Shown here piece by piece: positions 48,044 through 57,844 of a DNA stretch of 64,000 bases. The DNA lies in the NCBI RefSeq assembly GCF_026262505.1, contig NC_067203.1, forward strand, positions 2,046,001-2,110,000, given 5' to 3'. This stretch comes from Trichomonas vaginalis G3 (Eukaryota > Parabasalia > Trichomonadida > Trichomonadidae). The position numbers and the translations under genes are program-made. Under the pieces are notes generated by a model that saw only the letters and a program-made list of their open reading frames with translations, was not told the origin of the DNA and searched no databases. Numbering within the stretch: position 1 is the stretch's first letter; every line of letters begins with the position of its first letter.

Positions 48044-48956
48044 CTCATTACTACCTTACTAACCAGATCTTAACTCTCATTACTACCTTACTAACCAGAT
48101 CTTAACTCTCATTACTACCTTACTAACCAGATCTTAACTCTCATTACTACCTTACTAACCAGATCTTAACTCTCATTACTACCTTACTAACCAGATCTTA
48201 ACTCTCATTACTACCTTACTAACCAGATCTTAACTCTCATTACTACCTTACTAACCAGATCTTAACTCTCATTACTACCTTACTAACCAGATCTTAACTC
48301 TCATTACTACCTTACTAACCAGATCTTAACTCTCATTACTACCTTACTAACCAGATCTTAACTCTCATTACTACCTTACTAACCAGATCTTAACTCTCAT
48401 TACTACCTTACTAACCAGATCTTAACTCTCATTACTACCTTACTAACCAGATCTTAACTCTCATTACTACCTTACTAACCAGATCTTAACTCTCATTACT
48501 ACCTTACTAACCAGATCTTAACTCTCATTACTACCTTACTAACCAGATCTTAACTCTCATTACTACCTTACTAACCAGATCTTAACTCTCATTACTACCT
48601 TACTAACCAGATCTTAACTCTCATTACTACCTTACTAACCAGATCTTAACTCTCATTACTACCTTACTAACCAGATCTTAACTCTCATTACTACCTTACT
48701 AACCAGATCTTAACTCTCATTACTACCTTACTAACCAGATCTTAACTCTCATTACTACCTTACTAACCAGATCTTAACTCTCATTACTACCTTACTAACC
48801 AGATCTTAACTCTCATTACTACCTTACTAACCAGATCTTAACTCTCATTACTACCTTACTAACCAGATCTTAACTCTCATTACTACCTTACTAACCAGAT
48901 CTTAACTCTCATTACTACCTTACTAACCAGATCTTAACTCTCATTACTACCTTACT
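48044..48956. repeat. Tandem array, 32-bp unit, about 28 copies
   Basis: Unit ACTCTCATTACTACC plus TTACTAACCAGATCTTA, essentially identical in every copy; the last copy ends TTACTCATCAGATATC. There are no spacers and no dyad spanning the unit, so it is a minisatellite, not a CRISPR. The homogeneity implies recent expansion or active conversion. Confidence 0.95.
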
Positions 48957-49441
48957 CATCAGATATCTAATTATTTTCATATGATTTCTCACATCTCACT
49001 CAAGTCTCATTACTTACCCTATCTTTTTAACCTTTTCTGATAATTACTGAAATAACTAAATCCTTTTTTTAGTTTAATTCTGATATTAAATTTTTAAAAT
49101 CTCTTTAATTTTTTGAACTACGCCTTTAATTTGTAATTGCCGATTTCACAGATTTGAACCATTTAATAAAATAACATTATTCAACTTAATCATATCAAAC
49201 ATGGTAAGTAGTATATGTTGAAGGGTTTTGTGACTTTTTTTGTAAACGTAAGAATTCATACATTTTTGAGCGATTTTGTATCATTTTTTTTTACATATGA
49301 AGTAAAAAATGTATGATTTTTACGGTTTTTATTCTTACGTTTTTGAATAAATCAAGATTTAAAAATTTTCAGAATCGTAAGAAATTTTCACTAAACCCAT
49401 ACATAATGAAATAAAAAAATAAAAAAATAAACTTTAAGAAA
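48957..49441. other. Gene-free flank / possible left border zone of element D
   Basis: AT-rich. An interrupted inverted repeat at 49246-49340 pairs ACGTAAGAAT with ATTCTTACGT and TCATACATTTTT with AAAAATGTATGA. It could be part of the left terminus of D, but the right end is outside the window, so this cannot be tested here. Confidence 0.45.
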
Positions 49442-49783
49442 CTAATGATTATTTGAATTTATGAAATCAATAATTTGATTTATTCGCTCTTCAATAATTT
49501 CTATTCTTTTTGTTAAATCATCTATTTTCATTAATGAGGTGATTCTTGATTGAGGAATAGATTTCAAACTAACCACTCCTTTTATTTTTGAAATTTTGAA
49601 TCCATGACCCTCCGGGTCTTGGACTCTGTCCTCAACTTTAAACATTTTATTCAATTTACATGTTGTCAATTCTTCAAATAATTTTTTATTATTAGCATAA
49701 TAGTCATTAAATTCTTCAACAGATGAAAAAATTTTTATTTCAGTGATGGGTTTAACAACGTTTATTTTTTGTTTTTTGTTCAT
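49442..49783 (-). CDS. Conserved small element protein, 113 aa
   Basis: MNKKQKINVVKPITEIKIFS, then EEFNDYYANNKKLFEELTTC and KLNKMFKVEDRVQ, followed by KISKIKGVVSLKSI and a C-terminal coiled coil. The HGFKISKIKG...SLK strand-loop echoes the basic KDGK...RK motif genes of A, B and C. A 26-nt double-hairpin element at 49606-49631 is read in frame as RVQDPEGHG. Function unknown; helical end and basic patches suggest nucleic-acid or protein binding. Confidence 0.6.
   Translation of the reverse strand: MNKKQKINVVKPITEIKIFSSVEEFNDYYANNKKLFEELTTCKLNKMFKVEDRVQDPEGHGFKISKIKGVVSLKSIPQSRITSLMKIDDLTKRIEIIEERINQIIDFINSNNH
49606..49631 (-). repeat. Double-hairpin mini-element in a coding frame (26 nt)
   Basis: On the minus strand: hairpin GGAC-AGA-GTCC, linker AA, hairpin GACCC-GGA-GGGTC, then ATG. 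It has the same length, linker and ATG flank as the 21377 element with different stem letters. Confidence 0.85.
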
Positions 49784-49895
49784 TTATTTCTTCCTCCTCT
49801 GTTTCATTTATTTTTAAAATTGGTTTCATTTATGATTAAATAAAAATTAGAATATAAGTGATGAAATATATTTTTTAATTAATATTAAATCAGAA

Positions 49896-50130
49896 ATGGC
49901 GGCAGGATTCTTTAAAAAATTATGGGAAGGAATTAAGAAAGCTGCAAGTTGGGTTCATCAAAAGATTAAAACCCGTTGCAAACTTTTTGGCACCAGTAGC
50001 GAAAACGGCAGGAACTATCATAGGTGGAGTATTAGGTGCTAAAGCAGGTAATCCGGCGATGGGAGCACAAGCAGGTAACGCAGTTGGTGGAATTGCTGAA
50101 GGAATACTTAATAAAATAGGAGGAAAGTAG
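49896..50130 (+). pseudogene. Small amphipathic, Gly-rich protein with one frameshift
   Basis: MAAGFFKKLWEGIKKAASWV, then an extra A in an A4 run near 49966 breaks the frame. The remainder (VANFLAPVAKTAGTIIGGVL, then AQAGNAVGGIAEGILNKIGG) ends at 50130, about 77 residues. Amphipathic helix followed by a Gly/Ala-rich hydrophobic segment of membrane-active character. It faces its relative at 50108-50361. Confidence 0.65.
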
Positions 50131-50361
50131 TGGAAAAATAAATATTATTTTTATCTAGTATCGGTTGTAGTCGACGATAAACTTTATCTCCTTTATTTAA
50201 TACTTCCCTTACCGGAACATTAGGTGCTATTTGTTCAGCAACGTCACTAATTGCTTCTTTATTCTTAAATATCCAATTTGCTCCTTCTTCATTGTTTCCC
50301 AAACTTTATGCGCTCCTCTTTTTACTTTATCCCACAGTTTCTTAAAGAATCCTGCAGCCAT
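50108..50361 (-). pseudogene. Small amphipathic protein with one frameshift (inverted relative)
   Basis: Begins MAAGFFKKLWDKVKRGAHKV at 50361, almost the same opening as the gene at 49896, then shifts frame near 50295 into GNNEEGANWIFKNKEAISDV and VREVLNKGDKVYRRLQP. The end overlaps the tail of 49896 by 23 bases. Duplicated, convergent and diverged copies of the same small gene. Confidence 0.6.
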
Positions 50362-50429
50362 AGTTGATTATTTCATTAAAATTAAAAATTCATTTTCATC
50401 TTTTAATTTTGATTTTTTATTTATAATAA

Positions 50430-52069
50430 ATGACGACTAACTATTTGGTGCCAAACACTAAACCGATTAATGGAAATGTGTTTCATTCATTCGAAAAGAT
50501 AAATGAAATATTCGCAAAGAATGACGGTAGAAGATATTATAGAGAACTTGAAAGTTCATGCTATGACTCTGATGCTCCATATTTTGATGATAAACAAACT
50601 CATTTAAGAATTACAAATCCGGCTCATGATGTGAACCAATTAGGTGACACATATATTAAACGCAAAGTTAAAGCAACTCTAGTTTCAAATAAAGCTTTCA
50701 CATGTGATGCCGCTTTTAAATGCATGCGTTTATTCGTTGGTTACAAATCATCAAATCAAAGCTTTAAACAATTAGAAGTAGAAACCGAAAGAGGTGATGC
50801 CGGTTATCTTCAGATGGATTGCGCCCGTGAATCTTTCGCATTTGCAACATATAAACCAAAATCAGAAAGGAAAGTTAAAAAGTTTGTTCATTCGTTATAT
50901 AATAATGTTCAAAAATATGATAACTCAGTATGTGGTAAATATATTGACCCTTCAGAAGTTTTCAAGAAAGCAAATGAAGAAGTTGATGTCACTTTTGATA
51001 TGATTATTCCGGTAAATGATTTGTTAGCATTTCAGGCGTTCGATGATTATCCTAAATCATTTGGTGAAATCATTCTTAAATATTATGTTTTCAGGGATAC
51101 TTTAGTATTTTGTCAGGTTGACCCGTTAAGAGTTGCTGATTTACAAAATTACGTTTATGAAAAGATAACTGATGAAAATTATGAAAAGATTATGAATCAT
51201 GTTTATAAATATGATCGCAAATTCCAACAAATCGGACTTCCTGCCAAATTAATTACAAGCTTAGCCGCTACATCTGCTGACGCAACAGTTGAGACGTTAT
51301 TATTTCATGCACAAAGATGGAAGTTTTAGAGGATAAATGCATTACACCAGGATACGGTTTAATTGAAGAATCAGTTAAAGCAATACCACGTTTATTCAGT
51401 AAGGAAGATCCATTCATGATTCCAGCTCAACATATTGACGTTCGTTCACTAAATGGAGGTTGCATCACTCCTGAAGGTATCAGCTCAGATTTCTCATACG
51501 CTCTTCATAATGTTACAGATGTTGTGTTAACATTTCCGAAGAATGCAATGCAAAGAACAGTTTTAGAAAATCCAATGCTTCGAGGTCTTCAGGTCACTAT
51601 AGATTCCAGAAACTTCCCCGATCAAGCGATGACCACAGTGGGTGACATATTCTTTACACGTATGCTTCAAGCTTCTGATTTAGATGGAGTGAATGAATGC
51701 ACGGAAGAATACGAGGACTCATTAACTAGACCACTGAATGATGATAATGGCACACCATTAGCTAGAACATGGAAAGACCAAACTTCATTCTTATGCACTA
51801 TTCCAGTTCAACGTGATGGAGCGGGTATATTCTTTGATGGATTAGAAACTTTCAACTCACAAGTTACAGTACAAGTGAAAGCTTATCCAATCATTCAGGG
51901 TGAAAATGACACTTACTGTTCAAAGGTGACAAATCCTCCTCAGGTTTGGTTTACTAGGACTACATATTGGACATGGACACCGGATGAAGGTTTGAAATAT
52001 CATCCAACAGGTACACCACCACAGTATAGAAGTTCATATGATGAAATATTGATGAATAGAAATGTTTAA
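50430..52069 (+). pseudogene. Double jelly-roll major capsid protein split by a frameshift (element D)
   Basis: First frame 299 codons from MTTNYLVPNTKPINGNVFHS to HAQRWKF; the second runs from about 51317 (EVLEDKCITPGYGLIEESVK) to LMNRNV at 52069, about 546 residues in all. The two halves are beta-rich and similar in size, as expected for a double jelly-roll; WKDQTSFLCTIPVQRDGAGI and TRTTYWTWTPDEG mark the second half. It is followed directly by the packaging ATPase, typical capsid-module order. The break lies exactly where two frames overlap by 13 bases, and an ATG there could reinitiate. Confidence 0.75.
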
Positions 52070-52093
52070 AACTATAAATTTATTTTAGATTAA

Positions 52094-52908
52094 ATGGATT
52101 TAAATTCATCTTATGAAGAATTAGCAGGAGTATATAATACATACGTAGATGATATGATTAATGAAGCATTGAGTGATAATAGAAATGCTCTATCTAAGGA
52201 AAAATTAATGAAAATTCCATATTCTGAATGTTACTTAAATTCAATCACTGCAGCAATTGGTAAACAAAATAAAGGTAAAACATTAACGATATTAAAACAA
52301 ATTATCATTATTGCTAACACTTCCCCATTCACATGTGTTAATTTATATCAACCGTTCAGGTTCACCTTCAGATGATACATTTGAATCTTTAAAGCATTTA
52401 ATCAAAATTCCAATTATTTATTTATCACAAGAAGAAGCAGAAGATTATTTAAAAAACTTTTTAATGTATAAAGAATTATATAATACAATCAAGAAGCAAG
52501 GATTAGAGGATAAAATTATTGATAAACAACGGGATGAATTATTTGAAACACTTTCTATTTCAAATTTTGATAGAGAATTTTTGCATTCACTCATTTTTCT
52601 AGATGATGGTGAAATCAAAACTAATAACAAATGAGAAATCATATTTTAATCAGTTATTAACTCAATGTCGACACATTCAGTGTTCATTCTTCATGGCTGT
52701 TCAATACTTCAAAGCATTAAGCACAAACATTAAATCAAATCTATCACCTTTTCATTTTCAGTGGTTTAGTCGTCAACAGTTGAACGTTATGCTTTATCAA
52801 GTGAATTTACCAATGAGCATTAATGAACTTTACACACAATATCAACAATTAGGTGAACATGGAAAAATAATAGTTGATTTAAATAAAGGTTCCATTAAAT
52901 TCGAATAA
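52094..52908 (+). pseudogene. Packaging ATPase (FtsK/HerA, A32-like), two frameshifts (element D)
   Basis: MDLNSSYEELAGVYNTYVDD; Walker A in ITAAIGKQNKGKTLTILKQI; after a shift near 52345 NRSGSPSDDTFESLKHLIKI and Walker B HSLIFLDDGEIK; after a second shift near 52615 a sensor/arginine-finger region (QLLTQCRHIQCSFFMAVQYF) and KIIVDLNKGSIKFE at the end. About 270 residues, the usual size for Polinton ATPases. All motifs are present, so the gene was recently functional or the breaks are read errors. Confidence 0.8.
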
Positions 52909-52948
52909 CTTTTTATAATTAATTTTTATTTTTTATTTATAATTAAAC

Positions 52949-53848
52949 ATGACAGAAATAGCAAATCTTCTACAGGTTCCATTAAAACAAGGGACAAACA
53001 AAAAGGGTGCATATAATAGAACTATGAAAGTTCCTGATGGAATGAAAGAATTAGTTCATATTGTTGCTGGTCTTCAAAAAGATGCAAAACAAATGAGAAA
53101 CGTTTTAACATTACCAGAAGCTCAAGCATATGCCAAACGTCATGGTCCAAATTGGGAAGCACACGAAGCAGACATTACGGGTCCAAATGGAAAACCTGAT
53201 GGTATAAATGAAGTTTTCGTTACTGATGGTCAAGGAAATATTAAAGTCATAAATGGTTATAAATTAACTATGTCTGATTATCCTAAACGCAAAGCATATA
53301 ATGAACGTTATCCTATGCAATTTGATGAAAATGGAAAAGCTGTTAAACAATACATTGGAGAAGGTGAAAATGGTCCAATTAATTCATACCGTCATAATCC
53401 ATATTCTTATTTCAATGCAGAATTAAATGCTATTGAAGAGGGACCGGATGGATTACCACGATATGTTAATCAGTTTGATGGTCAATATGCAAATTTGAGA
53501 CCTGAAATTCCAGCTAAGAAATTCTTTAAAGTTGCTTTATTCGATCCAGTGTTCAATGAACAGAAAGAAGCAATGAAAGCAGAATTTAAACCAATTCAAG
53601 TGGCAAGAATTTCTTCATCTTCACTTGCAGAAGCGTTCAAGGAATTGATAAAGAAACCACTTTATTCTCAACAAGGTTATAACTTTGATTTAATTAAAGA
53701 AAGTGATAGACGTAAATTAGAAAAATCAGATGGTTTTAAGAATGCATGTAATGAAATGATTAAAGATATTGTAAATGATGAAATAAGACTGGAAGAAACT
53801 CAAAGCAATATCAATAACATTATTGGTGCAGTTACAAAGAAAGTATAA
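52949..53848 (+). CDS. Conserved virion-protein candidate, 299 aa
   Basis: [21 protein letters not shown] central [20 protein letters not shown] followed by GNIKVINGY looks like an Asp/Asn/Gly loop motif that could bind calcium. The C-terminal third is helical ([20 protein letters not shown]). It stands in the capsid module after the ATPase. In the same frame after the TAA at 53846-53848 there are 14 more codons (ANNDEPWDITVTTK) before the next stop, which suggests a recent stop mutation or read-through. No family recognised with confidence. Confidence 0.65.
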   Translation: MTEIANLLQVPLKQGTNKKGAYNRTMKVPDGMKELVHIVAGLQKDAKQMRNVLTLPEAQAYAKRHGPNWEAHEADITGPNGKPDGINEVFVTDGQGNIKVINGYKLTMSDYPKRKAYNERYPMQFDENGKAVKQYIGEGENGPINSYRHNPYSYFNAELNAIEEGPDGLPRYVNQFDGQYANLRPEIPAKKFFKVALFDPVFNEQKEAMKAEFKPIQVARISSSSLAEAFKELIKKPLYSQQGYNFDLIKESDRRKLEKSDGFKNACNEMIKDIVNDEIRLEETQSNINNIIGAVTKKV

Positions 53849-53932
53849 GCAAACAATGATGAACCTTGGGATATTACCGTAACAACTAAATAAAACTTTA
53901 AATATATATTTTTCTTTTTTATTCAATTATAA

Positions 53933-54633
53933 ATGAGAAGACGTTTCACAAGTCAAAAGAACACTAACGCAAAAGCAGAGATTACGGTTGGTTATAACGT
54001 AAATGATGATAAATCACGAATTATTCAAAATGTTAAAGTTAATGTTAGCCCTGAATTAACAAGGTCAGCAACTCAACCAAATTTATTAACTCGTGACTTA
54101 CCGAAGAATGAGGAGAATGAAGAAAACCATGAGAATGGAGACCCAATCATTTTATCTGAACCCGGTAAAGAACCCGTTGAAATTCCCACTTATCCAACAT
54201 ACCCCCACCTCTTTCATCAAACATCGAGAACCCAGGAATCTACGATTCCAGTCGCAATGCGCCATATAAAGTAGACATTAATTCTGAATTAATGAAAATT
54301 TACCGTGATATAATAACCGATAATTATGATTCAATAATAAATTTAATTGACCAATCCGGTTTAATTATTTTACCTTATGAATCATTAATTCACATTATCG
54401 CCATTCTTTGTGATGTTCAAGATTCAGACGTTAAGATTCAATTTTTCATAGATGATGAGGTTTCATGCTGTGGAACAGTTGCAAAAATAAATCCTATAAA
54501 GGATATTAGCACAATTAAGATATCAAAGAATGGAACAACAACTGAACTACATTTAACATATAATGATATTTATAATAAAATAGTTGATGAATATAAAATA
54601 TCACTTGAAAAATTCTTTGTTAAGGCTATTTAA
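53933..54633 (+). pseudogene. Conserved CCG-motif element protein with one frameshift (element D)
   Basis: MRRRFTSQKNTNAKAEITVG in the first frame; a shift in the C5 run near 54202 leads to PPLSSNIENPGIYDSSRNAP and on to MKIYRDIITDNYDSIINLID, VSCCGTVAKINPIKD and LEKFFVKAI. The match in motif order to 40856-41422 in C, and its place before the virion genes, identify them as the same gene in two families. Function unknown. Confidence 0.65.
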
Positions 54634-55109
54634 TATTCAAGCATTAACATTATCGAATAATAATCCTTTGAATCATAATCAATAATAATTGACCTTTCAC
54701 CAGTTTCTATCGTTTGTTTTATTTCTTTTTGTTTCCCACTATCTGGATCGGTCATTGTAATTGTTTTTGTTATAGTATCAGCTTTATCTTTAACTTCAAT
54801 CTTTTTTCCATCAGGATATTTAAACCAAAATTCCAAAAATTCGATATTGTCAATCTGTTCATATTTTAATCTATCAATTACATTTTTAATACCATCTGAA
54901 AATCTTATGAAATGGTCATTATATGGGTTTGATTGAACTAAATTTGAATGAAGTGAAATATAACCTGATGATGAATATGACATCGACTCATATTTTCTGA
55001 AAACACTAAAATTTATAACATGAATGAATTTCTTATTCGTTGAATTTATGAATTCTTGAGGTAATCTTATTCTAGTTTTATTTATCACTGGAAAATAACG
55101 CTTTACCAT
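54630..55109 (-). CDS. Minor capsid-like protein, HASF-related family, 159 aa
   Basis: The start is the ATG at 55109 (MVKRYFPVINKTRIRLPQEF); upstream frame uses only a TTG. YISLHSNLVQSNPYNDHFIR and LEFWFKYPDGKKIEVKDKAD correspond in order to VHASFS...DFQVWFTTDGRK of the element C genes. An insertion of Thr/Lys-rich sequence follows. It overlaps the end of 53933 by four bases, tail to tail, and diverges from 55130 over 20 bp. Shorter than its relatives, which may mean loss of the N-terminal part. Confidence 0.55.
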   Translation of the reverse strand: MVKRYFPVINKTRIRLPQEFINSTNKKFIHVINFSVFRKYESMSYSSSGYISLHSNLVQSNPYNDHFIRFSDGIKNVIDRLKYEQIDNIEFLEFWFKYPDGKKIEVKDKADTITKTITMTDPDSGKQKEIKQTIETGERSIIIDYDSKDYYSIMLMLEY

Positions 55110-55129
55110 ATTTTTAATCGTAATAAAAA
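55110..55129. promoter_or_regulatory. 20-bp divergent promoter
   Basis: ATTTTTAATCGTAATAAAAA separates starts on opposite strands. TTTTTAA(A)TCGTAATAA recurs before the fibre gene at 55892. Confidence 0.55.
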
Positions 55130-55867
55130 ATGTCAATTATCAATATTATTTCGAATAATAACTGTGAATTAAATTTAACAGTTAGCGGAATTTATAATGT
55201 TACTCTCGTTTCTGTGAGTGGTAAATTTAATCCCATTCTTTTAGACCCTTCAGATTATATATCATTTATTAAAGATGACCATGAGCCGCATAGCGGCGGG
55301 GTCGTAGACCTAAAAACGTATGATATGTATATAAAAAATGTGATAGTGAAATGGGATATTAACACGATTTTAAGTTATTTAAATGAATCATTTATCGTAT
55401 GGTATGAAGAAAATTTTAAATCAAAACCTGATAAACTTTTTGAACTTGATGAAATAAATAATCTTATTAAATTTCCGCTGAAAATTAAATTTTGTACTCC
55501 TCGTCTTCGTTCATTGTTGGGGATATTAAATTTTGAAAAAGATGTTGGGGATGTTTTGTATTCCGACACTGGTCCCAATTTCATTTTAATCAAATGTGAT
55601 AAAGTTAATACCCCAATGAGATTTTCACACCAAACATTAGACCCTAACTCTTATCCATCAATTCAAAACATTTTATCCATCAACTTAAACACATTTTCTT
55701 TATCATATCCGTTTCAATTATCTGGGAATTCATTTATTCTTCATTCAAAAGATTTATCAAATATTAAATTTAGAATAACTGACCTATTTGATTGTGATTT
55801 AGAATTTATGAATGAAATATTATGGCAATTTCAAATAGAAAAAATAGCTGATGAGATAACGGATTAA
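55130..55867 (+). CDS. Minor capsid / penton-like candidate, 245 aa (element D)
   Basis: MSIINIISNNNCELNLTVSG, beta-rich. The end SNIKFRITDLFDCDLEFMNE matches in pattern the LTLVDANFVPVKLLCPM region of 40049. It is paired with the preceding genes in the same order as in C. A 27-nt double-hairpin element is inserted in frame and read as PHSGGVVDL, so the protein tolerates a nine-residue addition there, presumably in a surface loop. Confidence 0.55.
   Translation: MSIINIISNNNCELNLTVSGIYNVTLVSVSGKFNPILLDPSDYISFIKDDHEPHSGGVVDLKTYDMYIKNVIVKWDINTILSYLNESFIVWYEENFKSKPDKLFELDEINNLIKFPLKIKFCTPRLRSLLGILNFEKDVGDVLYSDTGPNFILIKCDKVNTPMRFSHQTLDPNSYPSIQNILSINLNTFSLSYPFQLSGNSFILHSKDLSNIKFRITDLFDCDLEFMNEILWQFQIEKIADEITD
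55284..55310 (+). repeat. In-frame double-hairpin mini-element (27 nt)
   Basis: AGCCGC-AT-AGCGGC region (stem GCCGC/GCGGC), then GGGGTC-GTA-GACC, flanked by CATG on the left and TAAA on the right. Its length is a multiple of three and the host frame stays open. Confidence 0.85.
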
Positions 55868-55891
55868 ATATTTATTTTTAAATCGTAATAA

Positions 55892-57766
55892 ATGATTAAA
55901 CAACAGCAACCACAACAACTTAAGGCACAAAGCGCCCAGGTCCCTCAGACCATTACATACGCCGTATATGCATATAATTCAAAGACGGCAGAACAAACAC
56001 AAAGGTTGAAATATGGAGATTTGGAGATAGTATTGAAAAATGAACATTTCGAATTCGTTTGCAAGGGTGGTGCAGTGATATCAAATATAAAAGAAATTTT
56101 ATTTATGAATTCAAAAATTAAAGGAATAACGGATGATATAACATCAATTCCACCAGAAGAACAAAGATATTACGCATTAAATGCATTTCCTAAAGTTTTG
56201 AAGATTGGAAGATTTAATTTAAATGAGGAATTCATAGAAGGTTTCCTAAATGACATAATGAAGAAAGCAGATAAGGAATACGTTCATACTGAGTTCGCAT
56301 ATGTGGCAAGTGTGTTAGTGAAGAAGGCATATAAGGAATATGTGGATGAAAAAGATAATGAAATTATAAAAAGGGTTGAATGGTACCATGAACGGACATC
56401 GAAGATTTTAGAAGGTAAAGCCAATACAGGGTGGGTTTCAGGATGTTTAGACCTTAAAGCGGATAAAACTTATGTTAACGATGAGTTAAATAAGAAGGCA
56501 GATAAAACATATGTTAACGATGAGTTAAATAAGAAGTCAGATAAAACATATGTTAACGATGAGTTAAATAAGAAGGCAGATAAGGAATATGTTAACGATG
56601 AGTTAGGGAAGAAGGCAGATAAAACATACGTTAACGATGAGTTAAATAAGAAGTCAGATAAAACATATGTTAACGATGAGTTAAATAAGAAAGCAGATCA
56701 GGAATATGTTAACGATGAGTTAAATAAGAAGGCAGATAAGGAATATGTTAACGAAATATACCAAAGTTTGATAGGAACAAAAAATATTGAAACTATTGTT
56801 GGTGACTTTTCTGTCAATGAAGAAAATAAATATTTTAGATGGGAGTTTGTACAGTCCTTAAGAAATGGTATACGGTATAAACTCATTCCGAAAAATAATA
56901 ATGAAATGTATGTAAGCTATAAAAAGAATGATGGCACACAAGTTAAAGTTCCATTAGACAACAACTGCTACTTAAACTTATATGGAGACGAACAAAAGAA
57001 ATATTTAAGAGTTTATGAAATGGCAGATATGACATTGCCTGACCCAGCTCCAGCACCATATTATTATGACTATGGTGTTGACGCACGTGTAGACCCAAAA
57101 AAGCAAACATTATATTTAGAATATTATAGATATAAAAGATATAATGCAATAGAAAAAACGAGAATAGTATACTATTTTGAAGATGACAGAAATAAATATT
57201 ATAGTCAAGATTTTACCTACCCTGAAAACATAAGATTATATTATAAAAAATATTCTGACACAAACCAGAAGAAACCTGAAATAGTTACACTATATTTTAA
57301 GTTCAAAAGAGACAATCCTATAATATCTCATATGTTTGATTTAATGAACCCAGTAGGTTCTATTTATACATCTATGGATGCGAGAGGTCCTCAAGTAATG
57401 TTTGGTGTTGGTGCATGGAAACAAATAGTTGACAGGTTTTTGTATTGTGCAAACTCTTCAAAGGAAACAGGTGGAAGTAAAACGATTTCAGGTGAAAACT
57501 TACCTGCACACAGTCACTACATAGATTTAAGTACATCTCAAGCAGGTTGGCATAAGCATAGATATTGGGATTGGTCAGGAATGACAAAAGGTAAAGGATA
57601 TGATGTTAAAGATGATGTTAAGTTTGCTATAAATTGTTACTGGAGTGACACTCAGGGAGAAGGAAACCATACACATTTCGTTTCAGGATATACACAAACA
57701 ACGGGACAAAGTAAAGAATACATGCCACCTTACATGACTGTATTCGCATGGTATAGAGTTCAATGA
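55892..57766 (+). CDS. Tail-fibre-like protein with 13-residue repeats and collar domain, 624 aa
   Basis: MIKQQQPQQLKAQSAQVPQT, a globular N-terminal part, then from about residue 190 eight tandem 13-residue units of type KADKTYVNDELNK (39-bp repeats, 56455-56755). A beta-rich middle (VPLDNNCYLNLYGDEQ) follows, then the collar domain from LMNPVGSIYTSMDARG to YMPPYMTVFAWYRVQ. Residues around 145-185 and the last 110 are near-identical to the fibre of element C. The repeats would lengthen a trimeric coiled shaft. It is intact, unlike most large genes of D, so it may be under continued selection or recently acquired. Confidence 0.8.
   Translation: MIKQQQPQQLKAQSAQVPQTITYAVYAYNSKTAEQTQRLKYGDLEIVLKNEHFEFVCKGGAVISNIKEILFMNSKIKGITDDITSIPPEEQRYYALNAFPKVLKIGRFNLNEEFIEGFLNDIMKKADKEYVHTEFAYVASVLVKKAYKEYVDEKDNEIIKRVEWYHERTSKILEGKANTGWVSGCLDLKADKTYVNDELNKKADKTYVNDELNKKSDKTYVNDELNKKADKEYVNDELGKKADKTYVNDELNKKSDKTYVNDELNKKADQEYVNDELNKKADKEYVNEIYQSLIGTKNIETIVGDFSVNEENKYFRWEFVQSLRNGIRYKLIPKNNNEMYVSYKKNDGTQVKVPLDNNCYLNLYGDEQKKYLRVYEMADMTLPDPAPAPYYYDYGVDARVDPKKQTLYLEYYRYKRYNAIEKTRIVYYFEDDRNKYYSQDFTYPENIRLYYKKYSDTNQKKPEIVTLYFKFKRDNPIISHMFDLMNPVGSIYTSMDARGPQVMFGVGAWKQIVDRFLYCANSSKETGGSKTISGENLPAHSHYIDLSTSQAGWHKHRYWDWSGMTKGKGYDVKDDVKFAINCYWSDTQGEGNHTHFVSGYTQTTGQSKEYMPPYMTVFAWYRVQ
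55924..55951 (+). repeat. In-frame double-hairpin mini-element in the fibre gene (28 nt)
   Basis: GGCAC-AAA-GCGCC, linker CA, GGTCC-CTC-AGACC, then AT; read as AQSAQVPQT. A sister copy, also 28 nt, lies in the integrase gene at 60557-60584. Confidence 0.8.
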
Positions 57767-57844
57767 ACGCTCAATGTTTGTGAAACAAACTTTAGGAGCT
57801 CCAAAAGAGCAAACGACATAATTTAAATTTTTATTTTAGTATAA

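Noticed and set aside
48044-48956. Possible CRISPR or telomeric array
   Set aside because: A 32-bp perfect tandem repeat without spacers; the unit is not a telomere-type repeat and the array is internal.
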